Source of the DNA: Simmondsia chinensis
Taxonomy: Eukaryota > Streptophyta > Magnoliopsida > Caryophyllales > Simmondsiaceae
Assembly: GCA_018398585.1 (NCBI GenBank)
Contig: JAGTTD010000021.1
Span: 23,341,107 to 23,405,106, forward strand
Direction: 5' to 3'
Length of the DNA: 64,000 nt
This document shows positions 12,544-28,722 of the stretch, in pieces; within the stretch, counting starts at the first letter, position 1; the number at the start of each line of letters is the position of its first letter. The notes under the pieces were generated by a model. It saw nothing but the letters and a program-made list of their open reading frames with translations. It was not told the origin of the DNA and did no database searches. The translations under genes were made by a program, and so were the position numbers.

Positions 12544-14118
12544 GAAGCTTCTTTTGCTGCTGCTGCTTGAATTTCTTGTCTATTTTAATGATGTTTCGGA
12601 AGAAAGAAAAACGGAATTATCTCGTTTTTGTTCAGTAATAATGGCGGACATGTTTTGAGCCATAGGGTGTATTTCCCTTTTGGCTTGGTAGGCTTCACTT
12701 CTGTTATGCATAAGAGAAAACTGGAGCATTTGAAGTCCTTACGTGAGAGATCCTCTTTTGGGAGATGACCTTCTATTTAGTACTATTTGCCTTTCAACAA
12801 GTTGTTGGGCTTGTTGGACTCTTTTAAGTCATGTTGTTTTGTCATTTATTTGCATTACGGTTCATATTTTTTAAGGATCTCACTTTGGTACTTTGATGTT
12901 TAGTCTTTTATCACCGAGGTATTGTGATGTTTTAATATATGTAATAAGATATCCGAGGTTTAAAAATTTTGTTACTTAATATCTTCAATCAGAACCCAAA
13001 GACTTCTAGTTGGGAGATTGATATAGAACATGTTTTTAGTAATACGTAGGTACTAGCTAGCATTTGGTATTTTTGCCAAAAAAATGTTACGTACTTTCCC
13101 CTGTAATTTGAATTTGGTGTGGTGAATACGCTGTCTACTCCTCGAAAGCATGATGTTGGATTCAGGGCATATTTTTTCACTCCCGTAGTTGCTGGTGCTT
13201 ATTAAGGTGGTATTATACTCCTTGTTAAAAAGCTGTAATTTGACAACTTTTTGTTTGTAGTTTGATGAATTTCTACCAAAAATGTCATAGTTATATTCTA
13301 CGTCAACATTTTCTTACAATGTAAGAAAATTTGCTGAATTCTAACATGAGCATCCAACTGGTAAAAGTTTTAAACTTCAATTCCTCGTTGTATCAAACAC
13401 TTGGATGATTAATGCTTGAACTTTAAAATATCTAAGTAATAAATCCCTTTTTTTTAAAAGGCAAGCATTACAGGCAAGTGAGAAGAGAATCTAACTTGGT
13501 AGGTAACTTGTTAGATCAGCGATCCTTCTTTTTTATACAAGCCCGAGAAAATATAAAAGTGCAGGCCAATGCTCGAAGGCAAACAACCAGAACGCTAAAA
13601 CACTCAGGCCAATAGGTTACTTGCAATCCAGACTCCAAAACCAAAAACGCTTAAAAGAGGGCTAGGATGGCAGAAAGGAGCTGCCCCAAAGAAAACACAC
13701 CTGATACGAGTACCCCTAACATCAAACCAACCAAGACACAAGATGCCAAACCACCTAAGACAATCCATAACATGAAACCAACGGTTTACAACAACAGCAG
13801 ATCATCACAACACCAATCTCAATAGGGTTTATATGGGCTTAATTATACAAAACCTTCTAAGTGACCTGTGAGATTTGTCATATCTTGACAGAGATGACAA
13901 TTCAAAACACTTAAAACACCACATCCCTTTAAAACAACGCATTATCCTAGAAACCAATCCAGACTCGTGAATCTTTTTTTTTTGGAACAGAGATTCATGA
14001 ATCTTTGGTATCACATAAAATGCCAAAACATAGTGATAATAATAAGCTGATCCTGTAAAGGTACTATTTCTTAACATCCCAAATACGCGAAATCAACATC
14101 AAAAATGTGCAGCGAGAT
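12544..14118. other. Carbonic anhydrase 3' UTR and OTC 3' flank
   Basis: The two genes converge here. 12890-12990 is one copy of an AT-rich repeat (TTTTAATATATGTAATAAGATATCCGAGG-type in blocks) also seen near 20420, 21110, 27510 and 61300. 13550-13800 has C/A-rich sequence resembling a retroposon tail. No gene seen. Confidence 0.6.
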
Positions 14119-18747
<4,629 letters not shown>

Positions 18748-18786
18748 TGTTGAGAGCAGTTCGAGCTTCAGGTACGAGTGATGAAA

Positions 18787-18935
18787 TGACGTCAATTTGT
18801 GAAGGGGTTTATTTATATATGGGTGATGGGTTGGTATAATCTCTGTTGATGTAAATGGGCTTGTCTTGTTGGGCCTAGAATAAATGGGCTTGTTGGAGTG
18901 ATTAAAATTTATAGCGTATTGGGCTTGTTGGGCTT
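18787..18935 (-). promoter_or_regulatory. OTC promoter: TATA box, TGACGTCA palindrome, five TGGGC motifs
   Basis: On the minus strand TATATAAA (18812-18819) lies about 65 bases upstream of the OTC ATG. A perfect TGACGTCA palindrome, a bZIP-type site, is at 18787-18794, close to the expected start of transcription. Five TGGGC(C/T) motifs (plus-strand 18856, 18870, 18885, 18920, 18929) fall within 80 bases; such site II elements are common in plant genes for organelle and housekeeping proteins. Function is inferred. Confidence 0.45.
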
Positions 18936-19081
18936 TGGTGTCTTAGTGGGCGAATAAGCAGACCAAAGTTGTTTTAACGAGCCCAAAAATAAAAAAAGCC
19001 TGTGTGTTTTGACAGATAATTTCATAATAACAATGATAAAAAGTACATAAAGTATTATTCTCCGTAGAGTGATAAATTGTC

Positions 19082-19316
19082 TACCCTAAGAGGATATCAA
19101 CACGTAAGCACCGGATTCCATTAAAACTCCGAAGTTAAGCGTGCTGGGGGGAAAGTAGTATAGAGATGGGTGACCTTTTGAGAAGTCCTCGTGTTGCACC
19201 ACTCAGGTTGGGGGTTATCGGAAACAGCCTTCCTACCCTGAAGGGGGAAGGCTGCGTACATCCACCCCTGACCCGGCTTAGGCGGGAGTCTTTGGGGTGC
19301 TGGGAATGTTGCTTTT
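19082..19316 (+). mobile_element. 5S rRNA-headed SINE, copy C
   Basis: Full-length copy: 5S part with AACTCCGAAGTTAAGCGTGC and GAAGTCCTCGTGTTGCACCA, body with GAAGGCTGCGTACATCCACC and GGCTTAGGCGGGAG, end GAATGTTGCTTTTT. No convincing duplication found. Confidence 0.85.
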
Positions 19317-19439
19317 TAATAAAAGGAAAAACACTTTACTTTGATGGAGGGAAAATGTTTTTCATGGTAGTCCGATCACATAATAAGTTCCACTTCAATC
19401 TTAACTTGACCATGAGTGAATCTCTTATAAATTTCTATT

Positions 19440-19636
19440 CAATGCCCTCAGTTACAGACCCTAGGCAAAATCGAGCAATCTTTGCCTAGCTTTACCAATA
19501 ATGCGCTTTTAGTTTAGTTTAGGGGTTGATCTTGTTAATTTCTTTCTTTTTCTCTTTTGTTATTATTTCCTTTATTGTTTCTATTAAATGATATCTCCGA
19601 TATAGTTTTGAAGATCTTATCGACAAAAAAAAAAGC
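19440..19636 (+). repeat. LINE/SINE 3'-end repeat, poly(A) (family Y)
   Basis: CCAATAATGCGCTTTTAGTT, TTAGGGGTTGATCTTG, TTATCGACAAAAAAAAAA. Matches 60890-61103 in order and orientation, so it is a retroposon tail; parent element not identified. Confidence 0.6.
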
Positions 19637-19930
19637 TTCTGCAAAGGTTCTTTTTTTTTTCTTTTTCTTTTTCTTTTTGTATCATTATGCAACTACAACT
19701 TTCAAAAAGGATAAATGTATAAAGGAGAGGAGCATTTTGGGATTGGGATGAGTAATATGGAGTTGGGTTGTTAGTCTTAGAGAGAAAGTGTTACATATCA
19801 AAGAAGATTCTATTCCAAAATCAATTGGCAATGAGTGAAGTAGCTCCTATGATATATAAAGTGGTATTTTCTCTTCTAACTTACTAATATAAGATTCCAT
19901 TTTTATCCTGTTTTTTTTTACCTTTTATCA

Positions 19931-20168
19931 GAAAGAAGCAACATACCCAGTGCCCTAAGTGCTCCCCCTAAGCAGGGTCTGGGGGGCGACCGTACGCAGC
20001 CTTCCCACTTCAAGGTATTACCCCTGAAGAGAAAATGTTTCCGAGTGCCCCAACCTGAAAGTGAGGACTTCCCAGGAAGTCATCCATCCTGGTACTGCTC
20101 TCGTCCAAGCACACTTAATTTCGGAATGTTAATGGAATTCGGTGACAGCGTGTTGGTACCCTCTTTGG
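19931..20168 (-). mobile_element. 5S rRNA-headed SINE, copy D
   Basis: Minus-strand full-length copy, flanked by TTTACCTTTTATCA at 19917-19930 and 20169-20182; the match continues several bases with one mismatch. Head starts CCAAAGAGGGTACCAACACG on the minus strand, tail ends GTATGTTGCTTC. Confidence 0.9.
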
Positions 20169-20330
20169 TTTACCTTTTATCAAAAAGAGAGAAAAAAAAG
20201 AAAAAGAAGAAAGGAGTCCCGTGCCATGCTCTTATGCTTTTTCTTGGCAAAGTTCATTTCACCTATCGGAATATTATTGTCAACCCACCACCGCCTCTCT
20301 CTCACAACTAAGCTATTGAATATAGTTAAT

Positions 20331-20332
<2 letters not shown>

Positions 20333-20376
<44 letters not shown>
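20333..20376 (+). repeat. (AT)n microsatellite
   Basis: AT run broken once by ATGT. Confidence 0.9.
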
Positions 20377-20486
20377 TTATTTAGTTATTCTAAGATTTGG
20401 ATATTTATCTCCTAGATACTCTAATATTTTAATATATACAATAAGGTAGTTTGAGATTTTAAAGTTTTATTACTTAGATACCCTAT

Positions 20487-20729
20487 ATCTAATTAAGGGT
20501 ACCTATATGCAACCACCGAATCCCATTAAAACTCCAAAGTTAAGCGTGCTTGGGCAAGAGTAGTATCAAGATGGATGACCTTCTGGGAAGTTCTTGTGTT
20601 GCACCTCTCAGGTTGGGGGTTCTCGGAAACAACCTCCCTTACCCTGAAGGGGGAAGGTTGCGTACATCCCCCTGCGACTCTACTTAGGTGGAAGCTCTTG
20701 GGGCGCTGAGAACGTTGCTTTTTTTGCTT
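20487..20729 (+). mobile_element. 5S rRNA-headed SINE, copy E
   Basis: 243 bp, flanked by a 22-bp duplication with one mismatch (20465-20486, 20730-20751; core TTATTACTTAGATAC). The target was itself a copy of another short AT-rich repeat. Tail ends in GTTGCTTTTTTTGC. Confidence 0.9.
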
Positions 20730-21737
20730 TTTTATTACTTAGATACTCTATGCTGGGACTTGGTAAATTTTTGCTGCAATACGATCAATTTTCATCATAA
20801 AATATTGATGTGGCACATGATTACAACAATATATATGAGTTACATTAATGTTTTCAACAAAAATCGAGCGAATAACAAAAAAGTTCACAAAAAATTTGAT
20901 GAAAGATATATGTATACATATTAGCAAAATAATGTGTCATATTAGCATTTTAAGACAAATAACTAGAACATTATGATGAAGGAAGCCTATATATTGCTTA
21001 ATTATGTCCCACGTTACCAATTTGTAATAAAAAAACTATCAAATTTTGGTAAAGGGTATCAAATTGATAAAACTTTTGAACTTTAAGGTATCTAAGTGAC
21101 AAAATTTTTAAACCTCAAGATATCTTATTGTATATATTAAAACGTCATAGTACTTAAATGATAAATTCTCTAAACTCAGGGTATCTAAGTGATATTAGGT
21201 GGCATTTCTGGCCCAAAGACTTCTAACCACTAGGCCATCATGTGTCTTTAATTAGTATTACATATACATACATACATATATAGATAGAGATGAATATGAT
21301 ATCAAATAGTACATTTCACATTTAATTATGTTGTATTTAGATTTATTGTTTGGATAAGAAAAACGAACTAGAGAATTTGAGTTCTTTAAGAGAACTTGAG
21401 ATCATTGGAGTCTTGAGGTGTATTACGATAATATTTTAAGGAACAGTAAGGGGAGTATTTATTAAGTTATTATCATGTTTTGGCAATTCAATGATATCTG
21501 AATAACTGATTTGGCTGGTATTAAGGGCTCAAAACAAGTCTCTTAGTATTACATGACGAGCAGTAGAAGGTGAAGTAGCTTGGTTCCTACAAGTAGACAA
21601 GTAATGACCAAAACATGGGATTCTCAAAGCTCTTCCAGCGTAGATGATATGATATTCGAGGATAACAAACTAAAAAATGGATCGTACTCACTAGTATCCT
21701 TTTCCCTTTTGTTTTGTCTGGAGTGGAGTCTACAAGT

Positions 21738-21852
21738 GGAATAATGTCACACACCACCAAAAAAAGGGGCACGAAATGGCACGAGTGGGGCTTCAAACCC
21801 CAGAGCCCGACGTGTAAGGCACTCCCCTCCACCAGCTGAGCTGCAACCCTCC
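21738..21852 (-). mobile_element. Possible tRNA-derived SINE head
   Basis: Minus strand reads GGGTTGCAGCTCAGCTGGTG (A-box-like), then GGGGTTTGAAGCCCC (B-box-like), spaced like a tRNA but without cloverleaf stems good enough for a gene. Ends near a T-run and GGTGGTGTGTGAC. Confidence 0.5.
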
Positions 21853-22280
21853 TTGTAAATCATTTGAGTGAATAAAATACATAAACTTTTTTTTATGATA
21901 ACATTACTTCATGCCTTTTCGTGTCCCCCACTTTCTCGTGACGTATAGAAGTGTCCCTACAAGTATCCAGTATTACCCTTTTTTTTTTTTTTTTGTCGGC
22001 AATACATTTTTTGACTATGAATTATTGAGTGTAATATTTAAAAAAGAAAAAAGAAAGGGACATTTCATTTCATGTAATGGAAATATTGCTTACGAGTTAA
22101 GGGAGTGTAATACGTGGCAACATATGAGAGACTCATTGACTTCAAGGTTCACAATTTTCGTGTCATCGCTTTCATAAAGCACAAACAAAAAGAAAAAGCA
22201 AAGTTTTATCGTGATTTGAGTCAATATCTAACCGTTTCCAACTAACTAAAACTAACCAAAATAGTGTTATCCCAAACCAC

Positions 22281-22311
<31 letters not shown>

Positions 22312-22321
22312 TCAAATTCTT

Positions 22322-22734
22322 GGATTATTTACATTAAATGTCTATGTACATTGTTAATTGTGTTAATTTAGTCTTTATACTTTAATTATGTAAATTTAAT
22401 CCCTGTGTAATTGATATTCTATAAATTTGGTCGTTATTTTAAAATTTGTGTTAAATTATTAATGCATTTTTGTGGTTTGGCCATATGTTGTGTTAAATTA
22501 AGTCAAAGAATGAATTTATAGTGAGTTACTTACATTTAATGTGATTGTGCCTTAAAAATTAAGTCAATAACTTAATTTTAATTTGATCAAAGTATTAAAT
22601 TGACACAATAGCAATTATAAAAGGATTAAATTGACACAAATAAAAGTATAATGATTAAATTGTTATAATTAAAAGTATAAGGATTAAATTAACATAATAA
22701 GAAAAGTACATGGACCTTTGATATGAATAACCCT
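22322..22734. mobile_element. Foldback MITE-like element
   Basis: About 50-bp inverted ends (left GGATTATTTACATTAAATG .. TGTTAATTTAGTC; right, reversed, GGGTTATTCATATCAAAGG .. TGTTAATTTAATCC). No frame. A second copy is at 62858-63245. Confidence 0.65.
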
Positions 22735-23943
22735 ATTTTCTTTTGTCGACACGATGTCAAAGGCAAAAGCTATGAGCCTATACAGATCCGAGTCCAGAAC
22801 CATTTCCAAAAATCGGAAGGGTTTGGCCACTAAGCATGGTTACATAGATTGCCCTTATGGAGCTGGACCGTCAAATGGGTAGCTTGATTACAACATCTCG
22901 AAATCCAAATGAAACGAGTATGTAGAAAAAGCAAAAGGAAAGAAGAGCTGTGTCATGAACAATAGCTTCGAACTCCCAAGCACACTAATATTCCAACCCG
23001 AACAATAGCTTCGGACTCCTAAAAGTAGTCTTGGGTAAAAAATTTCATGCCCCAGTCATGGTATATGTTAATGAGCAGAGTTGAGTCGGGCACACCCCGT
23101 GTTCAAACTCAAGTTCAAGAAGGTTCATTGATTGAGAGTTCGAGTTATGCTCTTATCAAGCCTTGGAACCCTTTTTCGACCTCAGTTCTATAATATTTTA
23201 GGGTATTCAATACTCGACTCAACTCAGGTTGGTTCGTTAGCGCAATCAAGCTGATTCGGGCTCAAATTATCGAGTCGAGTTGTGCTCATTATTGAGCCGA
23301 ATTGACAAGTCGAGCTTACTATTGAGTCAAACTTGCTGCTAAAGCCGAGCTATTCAGTCAGTATGGAGCCATTATCTGAACTATATTTTTAGCTAATACC
23401 GACTGTTAACAAGCTCTTATTGAGCCTTGTATCAAATTTTTCACAAACATTAAGGAGTCTAGCACCCTATTGTTCAAACTCAGTTTGTTAAACTTTTTGA
23501 GCTCTCATAACAAACACAAATGAGCTGTAATCGATTCTAAATATAAGTAATTCATAAAACATTCGGTTCATTTAAACCGATAGTTGTGGGTTTGGTTTGG
23601 GTGGGAGTACAGGAATGGGGGACTCACGTGCAGACAATCCACTGGCAGTAGCAGGTTCACTCAGGGTTTGAATGTTTCCATCCTGCAAGTTACTTTCTTT
23701 GTTGTTGCAGGTAGCAGGTTCCACGTGTAAGTACATTTTACTTCTCTTTCCTGTCGTTCCTCCTGTGATTACCTTCTGTTCATGGTTTTCCCATGCACCA
23801 TGCACTTGATGTATAGCCCTACAAAGAAAGCTCCACAAAATAAAATAAAAAAATAAAACTCAATGATATTTGTAATATTTTGTGGTTTAAGATAATGATG
23901 TTGATAAATCTATTGTTATATACGTCAAAGAAACCCACCGTCC

Positions 23944-24203
23944 CAAAAGCTTAAGCTTTTGGGTGAGTTGGTTCCTCGACACGGTATCAGAGCCTTGCTG
24001 ACCAAGAGGTCACGAGTTCGAATCTCAGCAGGCCCCACTTTCAATACTAAAAACAATTTAAGCATAAGGTATAAGTTAGGCTTGTGCACTATCCATGCTT
24101 CAAGCTCAATTGACATTCTCGTGAGGGGGTATGTTAGAGTATAAAACTGTTCCTGGTTCTTTATCCATCAGTTTAAGTTTTTGGGATGGTTGGTTCCTTG
24201 ACA
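23944..24203 (+). mobile_element. TRIM retroelement, left LTR 5'-truncated
   Basis: Left LTR remnant ends CTCGACA, primer site CGGTATCAGAGC at 23982-23993, interior GACCAAGAGGTCACGAGTTC, G-rich tract GTGAGGGGGTA, right LTR 24132-24203 starting TGTTAGAGTATAAAAC and ending CCTTGACA. The tRNA-looking GAGTTCGAATCTC is part of this interior. Confidence 0.8.
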
Positions 24204-25167
24204 ATATGGATTTTTTTTTTTTGGGGGGGGGGGGGTTTAATTTAGGGTGTTGGTATTACGGAAGCAAAAATTATTATTGTCAAAGTAGCAATATGACTTG
24301 TTATGAATTATACAAGTGAATAAAATTTTAGCATATTGGGCTCTTGTTTGACAGACCGTGTTCTCTAAAGAGGGTAGCATTTGTAGTGATTGTTGGCTCC
24401 AACTGGATTGGAGTGGAGAAGGTGAGAGGTGTGATTGCTGAGAACTAACATATGAGTGACAATGTTAAGAATTTTATATATGAGTCAAATTTTAACATAA
24501 CTTATAATAAATAATAATCACATATTTTAATAAATATTTAAATTAGTGTAATTGTTAAACTATCTATTTAAATATCAGTGTCTTTATTTAGAAAAAATAA
24601 TAATATTAGATCCATTCAACTACTTAAAAGAAAGTTGAACAAATCAAAGAGCAAGTATATATTGGGAGAAGGAAGAATTCCTGAGTGAAAGAAGAAGATA
24701 GAGGGCCAAGTCAATACTTTTTCCTTCCATTGCTTTCTCTTTGGGACCGGTTCTGATATTCTCGAGGTCTCAAGCAAAATTTTCAAATAGAGTCCTTCAT
24801 ATATAATAATATTTCTTTTAAAACTTATTAATGTTAACAATTATTACTTTAAGAACAAAGGCATGTAAAATTTGAGGGCTACAAGTGGGTGTTTGGTTTG
24901 CTTGGGGTTATTTTCGACCTTGTTTCTCTCCGCACTTAGTCAAGATTTATTCCCCATATATTTTTTATCCCCTATTGAATTTCCTTTATTGCCATTCAAT
25001 AATGCATAAAATATTTTATATAATTAACATTGTCACATTATACAAAAATAATAATATTATTTTTATATAATACTATACTATCATATTATCTGTTGCAGTG
25101 GACATATAAGTCAAGTGTAATTGTTCTTTTTGCAAATTAACTTTGTTTAACAACGAGTTAAGCGTAG

Positions 25168-25830
25168 TGTAATTTCTTTGGAAAAGTTAAACAATCAATA
25201 CAAGGGCAAGCGAAAATTAACTGAGTAATAAATATCAACATATTGAAATTTACGCGGAAACTCTCTCTCAATTAGTGAGAAAACCACGGAACCCAAAGAG
25301 TGTCTCATCCATTATGGAATTTGGAATTACAATCTCTAATTATAATCCCAAACTCTTATATAGTTATTAACATTAATGTGACTGTGCTTGGTAAGTCTCC
25401 AATTCTCTCATAATATAATTACTGTACGACATTCGACGAGTCCCCAACTCTCCTCAGTATGGCTGCTGCACGGTAAGCCACCAACTTTCCTTAATTTAGT
25501 TTCTATACGGCGAACTACCAACTATTGCAACGCAACTTTAGAAATGGGAAGCGACGAACTCTCTTTAACACTCAATCAAATCTCTCTCCCTTTGCACAAG
25601 TGCCCCCTGGGCACCCCTTTACAAATCACTAAAACCCCTACACATTATTTACACGCTTTTTCTCCACACTTAGCCATTAATCTTTAAGTCCTTTTTCTAA
25701 CCGAGTTACCTAAAGCTAATATGATCCACAGTATCAACTCATTTTGGAAGCCAATACAACTAAATCAAATCTTTCCTAAATCTCAACTAAATCAAACCAA
25801 TATCTATTTAAGGCGAATAGTATCCCAACA
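25168..25830 (-). repeat. Possible solo LTR
   Basis: Minus strand starts TGTTGGGATACTATTCGCC and ends AAAGAAATTACA. It contains a TATATAAGAG box and the U5-like TTGAGAGAGAGTTTCCGCG, also seen in the LTR at 49110. No interior or duplication seen. Confidence 0.5.
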
Positions 25831-26384
25831 TATTTTGTATATGCTCAAAATATAAATTTTTCACATGTTATACAATTTAAAATTATCAATATATGAAAGA
25901 TAATGTTTTGATACATGCCAAAGTAGTTTATGGGTCGGAAATAATATAATAGCCTAATAGAAAGTAGGGTAAGCCATATCTAACCGAGTGATAAACTCTA
26001 TAAATAAACTCGACTTTATATTCAAATCAATTAATAAAAATCAAATATCCTCTTTTCTCTTCTTGATTATTTCTTTAATTTAAGTAATTTACTATTTTTA
26101 AGCTAATTTCTTTCTAATTTGTTTGTGGTTAGTAACATAGTAAATTTTATTTTATAACTTAGTTATATTCAAATTATATATAATATTTTTTTAGAGTTGT
26201 TATTGTTAGAGTAAAATTATTATCGTTAGAGCAATGATATAACTTAAAAATAAAAAAAATAACAAAATTACCTTAAAAACTATATTTTTATTCTAATAAT
26301 AAAAATTTTATCCAAATAATAATATTACCCTATTTTTTTACTTTTAAAAATTTATCCATGGTGGATAAAGTCCCACAACACTCC

Positions 26385-26392
26385 TATAAAAG
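26385..26392 (+). promoter_or_regulatory. TATA box of the DUF4408/DUF761 gene
   Basis: TATAAAAG lies about 100 bases upstream of the ATG at 26493. It also lies downstream of another in-frame ATG at 26358, which argues that the longer reading frame is not the real start. Confidence 0.5.
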
Positions 26393-26492
26393 ACCCACCT
26401 CCACACTCCCCCGACAACTAACTGTCCACTACAACACACACCAACAATCCCCCAATACGTCGTCGTTTCACTCCTACCTTTCCTCCATAAAA

Positions 26493-27901
26493 ATGCGCTC
26501 CTACCGAAACGACACCGTTAAGACAGAGAAAGAAAGAGCGATGATCAGTTACCAGCGGTTACATAAGATCGCCATTGTTGTACGGACGCTCGAGCTTTTC
26601 TTCGCTCTTATACTTCTCTCCTGGTCTTCTACGTATTTACCGGAAGCTTTGAGTTTCGCGGTCGGTAACCTTCGCCGGATCTCCGGCGTCGTACTCAGTC
26701 CTCACTTTGTGTTTCTTCTAGGAAACGCGATCATCGTCACTCTCTTCGCTACATCCGGCCATTTCTCTGCCTCCGACGCCGGAAAACTTGACGCCGGTTC
26801 AGGTTACACGATCGTAGAACCAGAGATTACGCGATTGAACGAAAAACAGGATGTTGAATTGGAAGCGGCGGTTACGATCGGAAAACCTAAAGTGAAGAAA
26901 TCGGAAGTGAAGAAATCGGAGGTGAGAGAGTACCGGAGGACGAGATCGGAGGTGGCGGAAGTAACGGCGGAGAAGAAAGTGATACAGGTAAAAGAACCAG
27001 AAAGAGCGGTTATCTTATCCTTTTTAAGGAAGAACAAAAAGAAATTAAGAAATGGAGAGGAGAGAAGAGAATATCAAAATGAGAGAAATTAATTTCACTA
27101 TTTACAGGGAAATTATGACTTATCTATCCTACGTATAATTTTGTTAATATATATATATATATATATATATATTGTTTATATCAAAATTTGGTGAAGCTTT
27201 TGTTGTAATTCATTAAATTCTTACTGAAAATATCGATATAACTTTTATATATTAGTATATTTATGTACTAAATTTAGCTTTTTAAGTTGAAGGTACTCGA
27301 AAACAGCCTCCCTTTAGGGTAGTCCCTTGAAGGGGGAAGGCTGCGTACATCTACCCTCTAGACCCTGCTTATGCGGGAGCCTTTCGAGGCACTTGGTTTG
27401 TTGTTGTTGTATTTATGTACTAAATCATCATTTTTATATAAAATTGGTCACATTTGTATACAAATTTTATCAATTTTTGATACAAGATACTTTGGTGATA
27501 AAAAATTCGAACCTTACAGTATTTTATTATATATACTGAAATATTAAGATATTTAAATGATATTTATTTAAACCTTGAGGTATTTAAGTGTACTCCTAAT
27601 AATTTATTTGAAGTAGAAAACTACCTAAATTATTTCTAGAATGTAACTACCTAAAAAAGTACTATTTAATCATATACATAATATATAGTTAATTAATTTA
27701 TTTTTCTTATAACAGGAGTTGAGGAGGTCGGAGACGGAGCCTCGCCGGAAAAGGAGGAGTTCCGGCAAGGTGGTGGCGGCAGCCGAGGCGGAGGAGCTGA
27801 GTAACGAGGAGTTCAGGCGGAGAGTGGAGGCGTTTATCGAGAAGCAGCAGCGGTTACTGAGGGAGGAGAGCATGAGCATGACCGTTGTACTCATGAAGTA
27901 A
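26493..27901 (+). CDS. DUF4408 / DUF761 membrane protein, 2 exons, 226 aa
   Basis: Exons 26493-26987 and 27716-27901 join at a codon boundary. The product has two hydrophobic segments (about residues 27-47 and 67-87) in a DUF4408 N-terminal region, then a charged linker, then a C-terminal DUF761 block at about 192-217 (LSNEEFRRRVEAFIEKQQ). This domain pair is found in plant proteins annotated as cotton-fibre-expressed or PAMP-induced A70-like; no biochemical role is established, so I assign none. ATG 26493 is preferred over 26358 because of the TATA box; an internal ATG at 26541 is possible. Reading through the donor would end at 27090-27092 and lose DUF761. A near-perfect repeat in exon 1 (KKSEVKKSEV) is visible. 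The intron carries a (TA)n run and a SINE tail copy. Confidence 0.8.
27274..27409 (+). mobile_element. Au/TS-like SINE tail, (TTG)n end (DUF761-gene intron)
   Basis: 136 bp flanked by TATTTATGTACTAAAT (27258-27273, 27410-27425). Contains GAAAACAGCCTCCCTTTAGG and GGAAGGCTGCGTACATCTAC, then GCGGGAGCC and TTTGTTGTTGTTG. No 5S head: 5'-truncated or a related tRNA-SINE. Confidence 0.85.
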
Positions 27902-28513
27902 CTGAATTTCAAAATAAATTCAACACTAAAATATAACAGAGCATTTTTTTTTCTCTTTTAGTTTTTTTTCAAGTAAAAGTAGAAAAATAGAATTGCGGAT
28001 TTTGAAAATAGTTTCAGAGCACGGATCTAATGATTTTTGAATGTATTACGTACTCTTCTTGTGTACACATAAATCTAAACGGGGTTCCATCTTAGAACTA
28101 GTTGACAGGTATAGTAGCCCACTAGACTTATATAGTGATCTCTTTTATCTCACAACTCTAATGTAAAATTCTTAATAAAGTTATATGTGGAGTCATTAAT
28201 AATAGTGAACGTACAGGAAAATGATCGTATTCCAAGTGAAGTAGATGGAAGTCCTATTTCTATAGCTGATGTTAGCGGGAACTGTTCATTTTTTTTTCCT
28301 GATAGTTAGCAACACGACTGCATTACAAAACAGCAACTCATAATGAGGCCATAATCAACCTGCATAAAAGCGGGGATTAAGGAGCAAATACGAAAGAAGC
28401 CAAGACAAAACTGAAAAATAGTACGAAAACAAAACACGAAAGCAAACAGGCAGAAAAGAATCCAACTGCCAATACAAATATACAGCACTACAAGCTGAGA
28501 CGGGCCATGGATA

Positions 28514-28714
28514 CAAGGCCGATCCTAACATTTTCAAGGCCTCAAGTGAAAATTTTAAATGAGGCCCTTCGTATACAACAAATTATTAAAAATTTAACAT
28601 AAAATTTATTAATATTAACAATTTATAGGTTAAAAATCATAGCCCTAAAATTTTGGGACTCTTAAAATTCGAAAGCCCCAAGGCTGCTTGGGTTGCTTGA
28701 GGTGTCTGCCCCTG
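28514..28714. mobile_element. hAT-type element, 201 bp
   Basis: Ends CAAGGCCGATCCTAACATTT and ..GTCTGCCCCTG with duplication CATGGATA/CATGAATA (28506-28513, 28715-28722; 7 of 8). Contains the blocks AATTTTGGGACT and GGGTTGCTTGAGG, also found reversed at 51256-51458. Confidence 0.72.
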
Positions 28715-28722
28715 CATGAATA

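Larger units (their letters stand above)
20752..26384. other. Gene-free stretch
   Basis: Apart from the listed repeats I see only AT-rich sequence, a GAGCTC-rich diverged MITE-like region (23080-23560) and a fragment related to the hAT element of 28514 (about 24735-24870). No frame shows a recognisable domain. Confidence 0.55.

Noticed and set aside
19082..20729. Complete Cassandra element with LTRs at 19082 and 20487
   Set aside because: The two plus-oriented copies each have their own flanks, copy E has its own 22-bp duplication, there is no primer site after the first, and an opposite copy lies between.
24000..24035. tRNA gene suggested by GGTATCAGAGCC..GAGTTCGAATCTC
   Set aside because: It is the primer-binding site and interior of a TRIM with an adjacent LTR; the same string recurs in other TRIM copies and no cloverleaf is formed.
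26358..27092. Single-exon 244-aa protein
   Set aside because: Its start lies upstream of the TATA box and its end is intron read-through; splicing at 26988 restores the DUF761 end.
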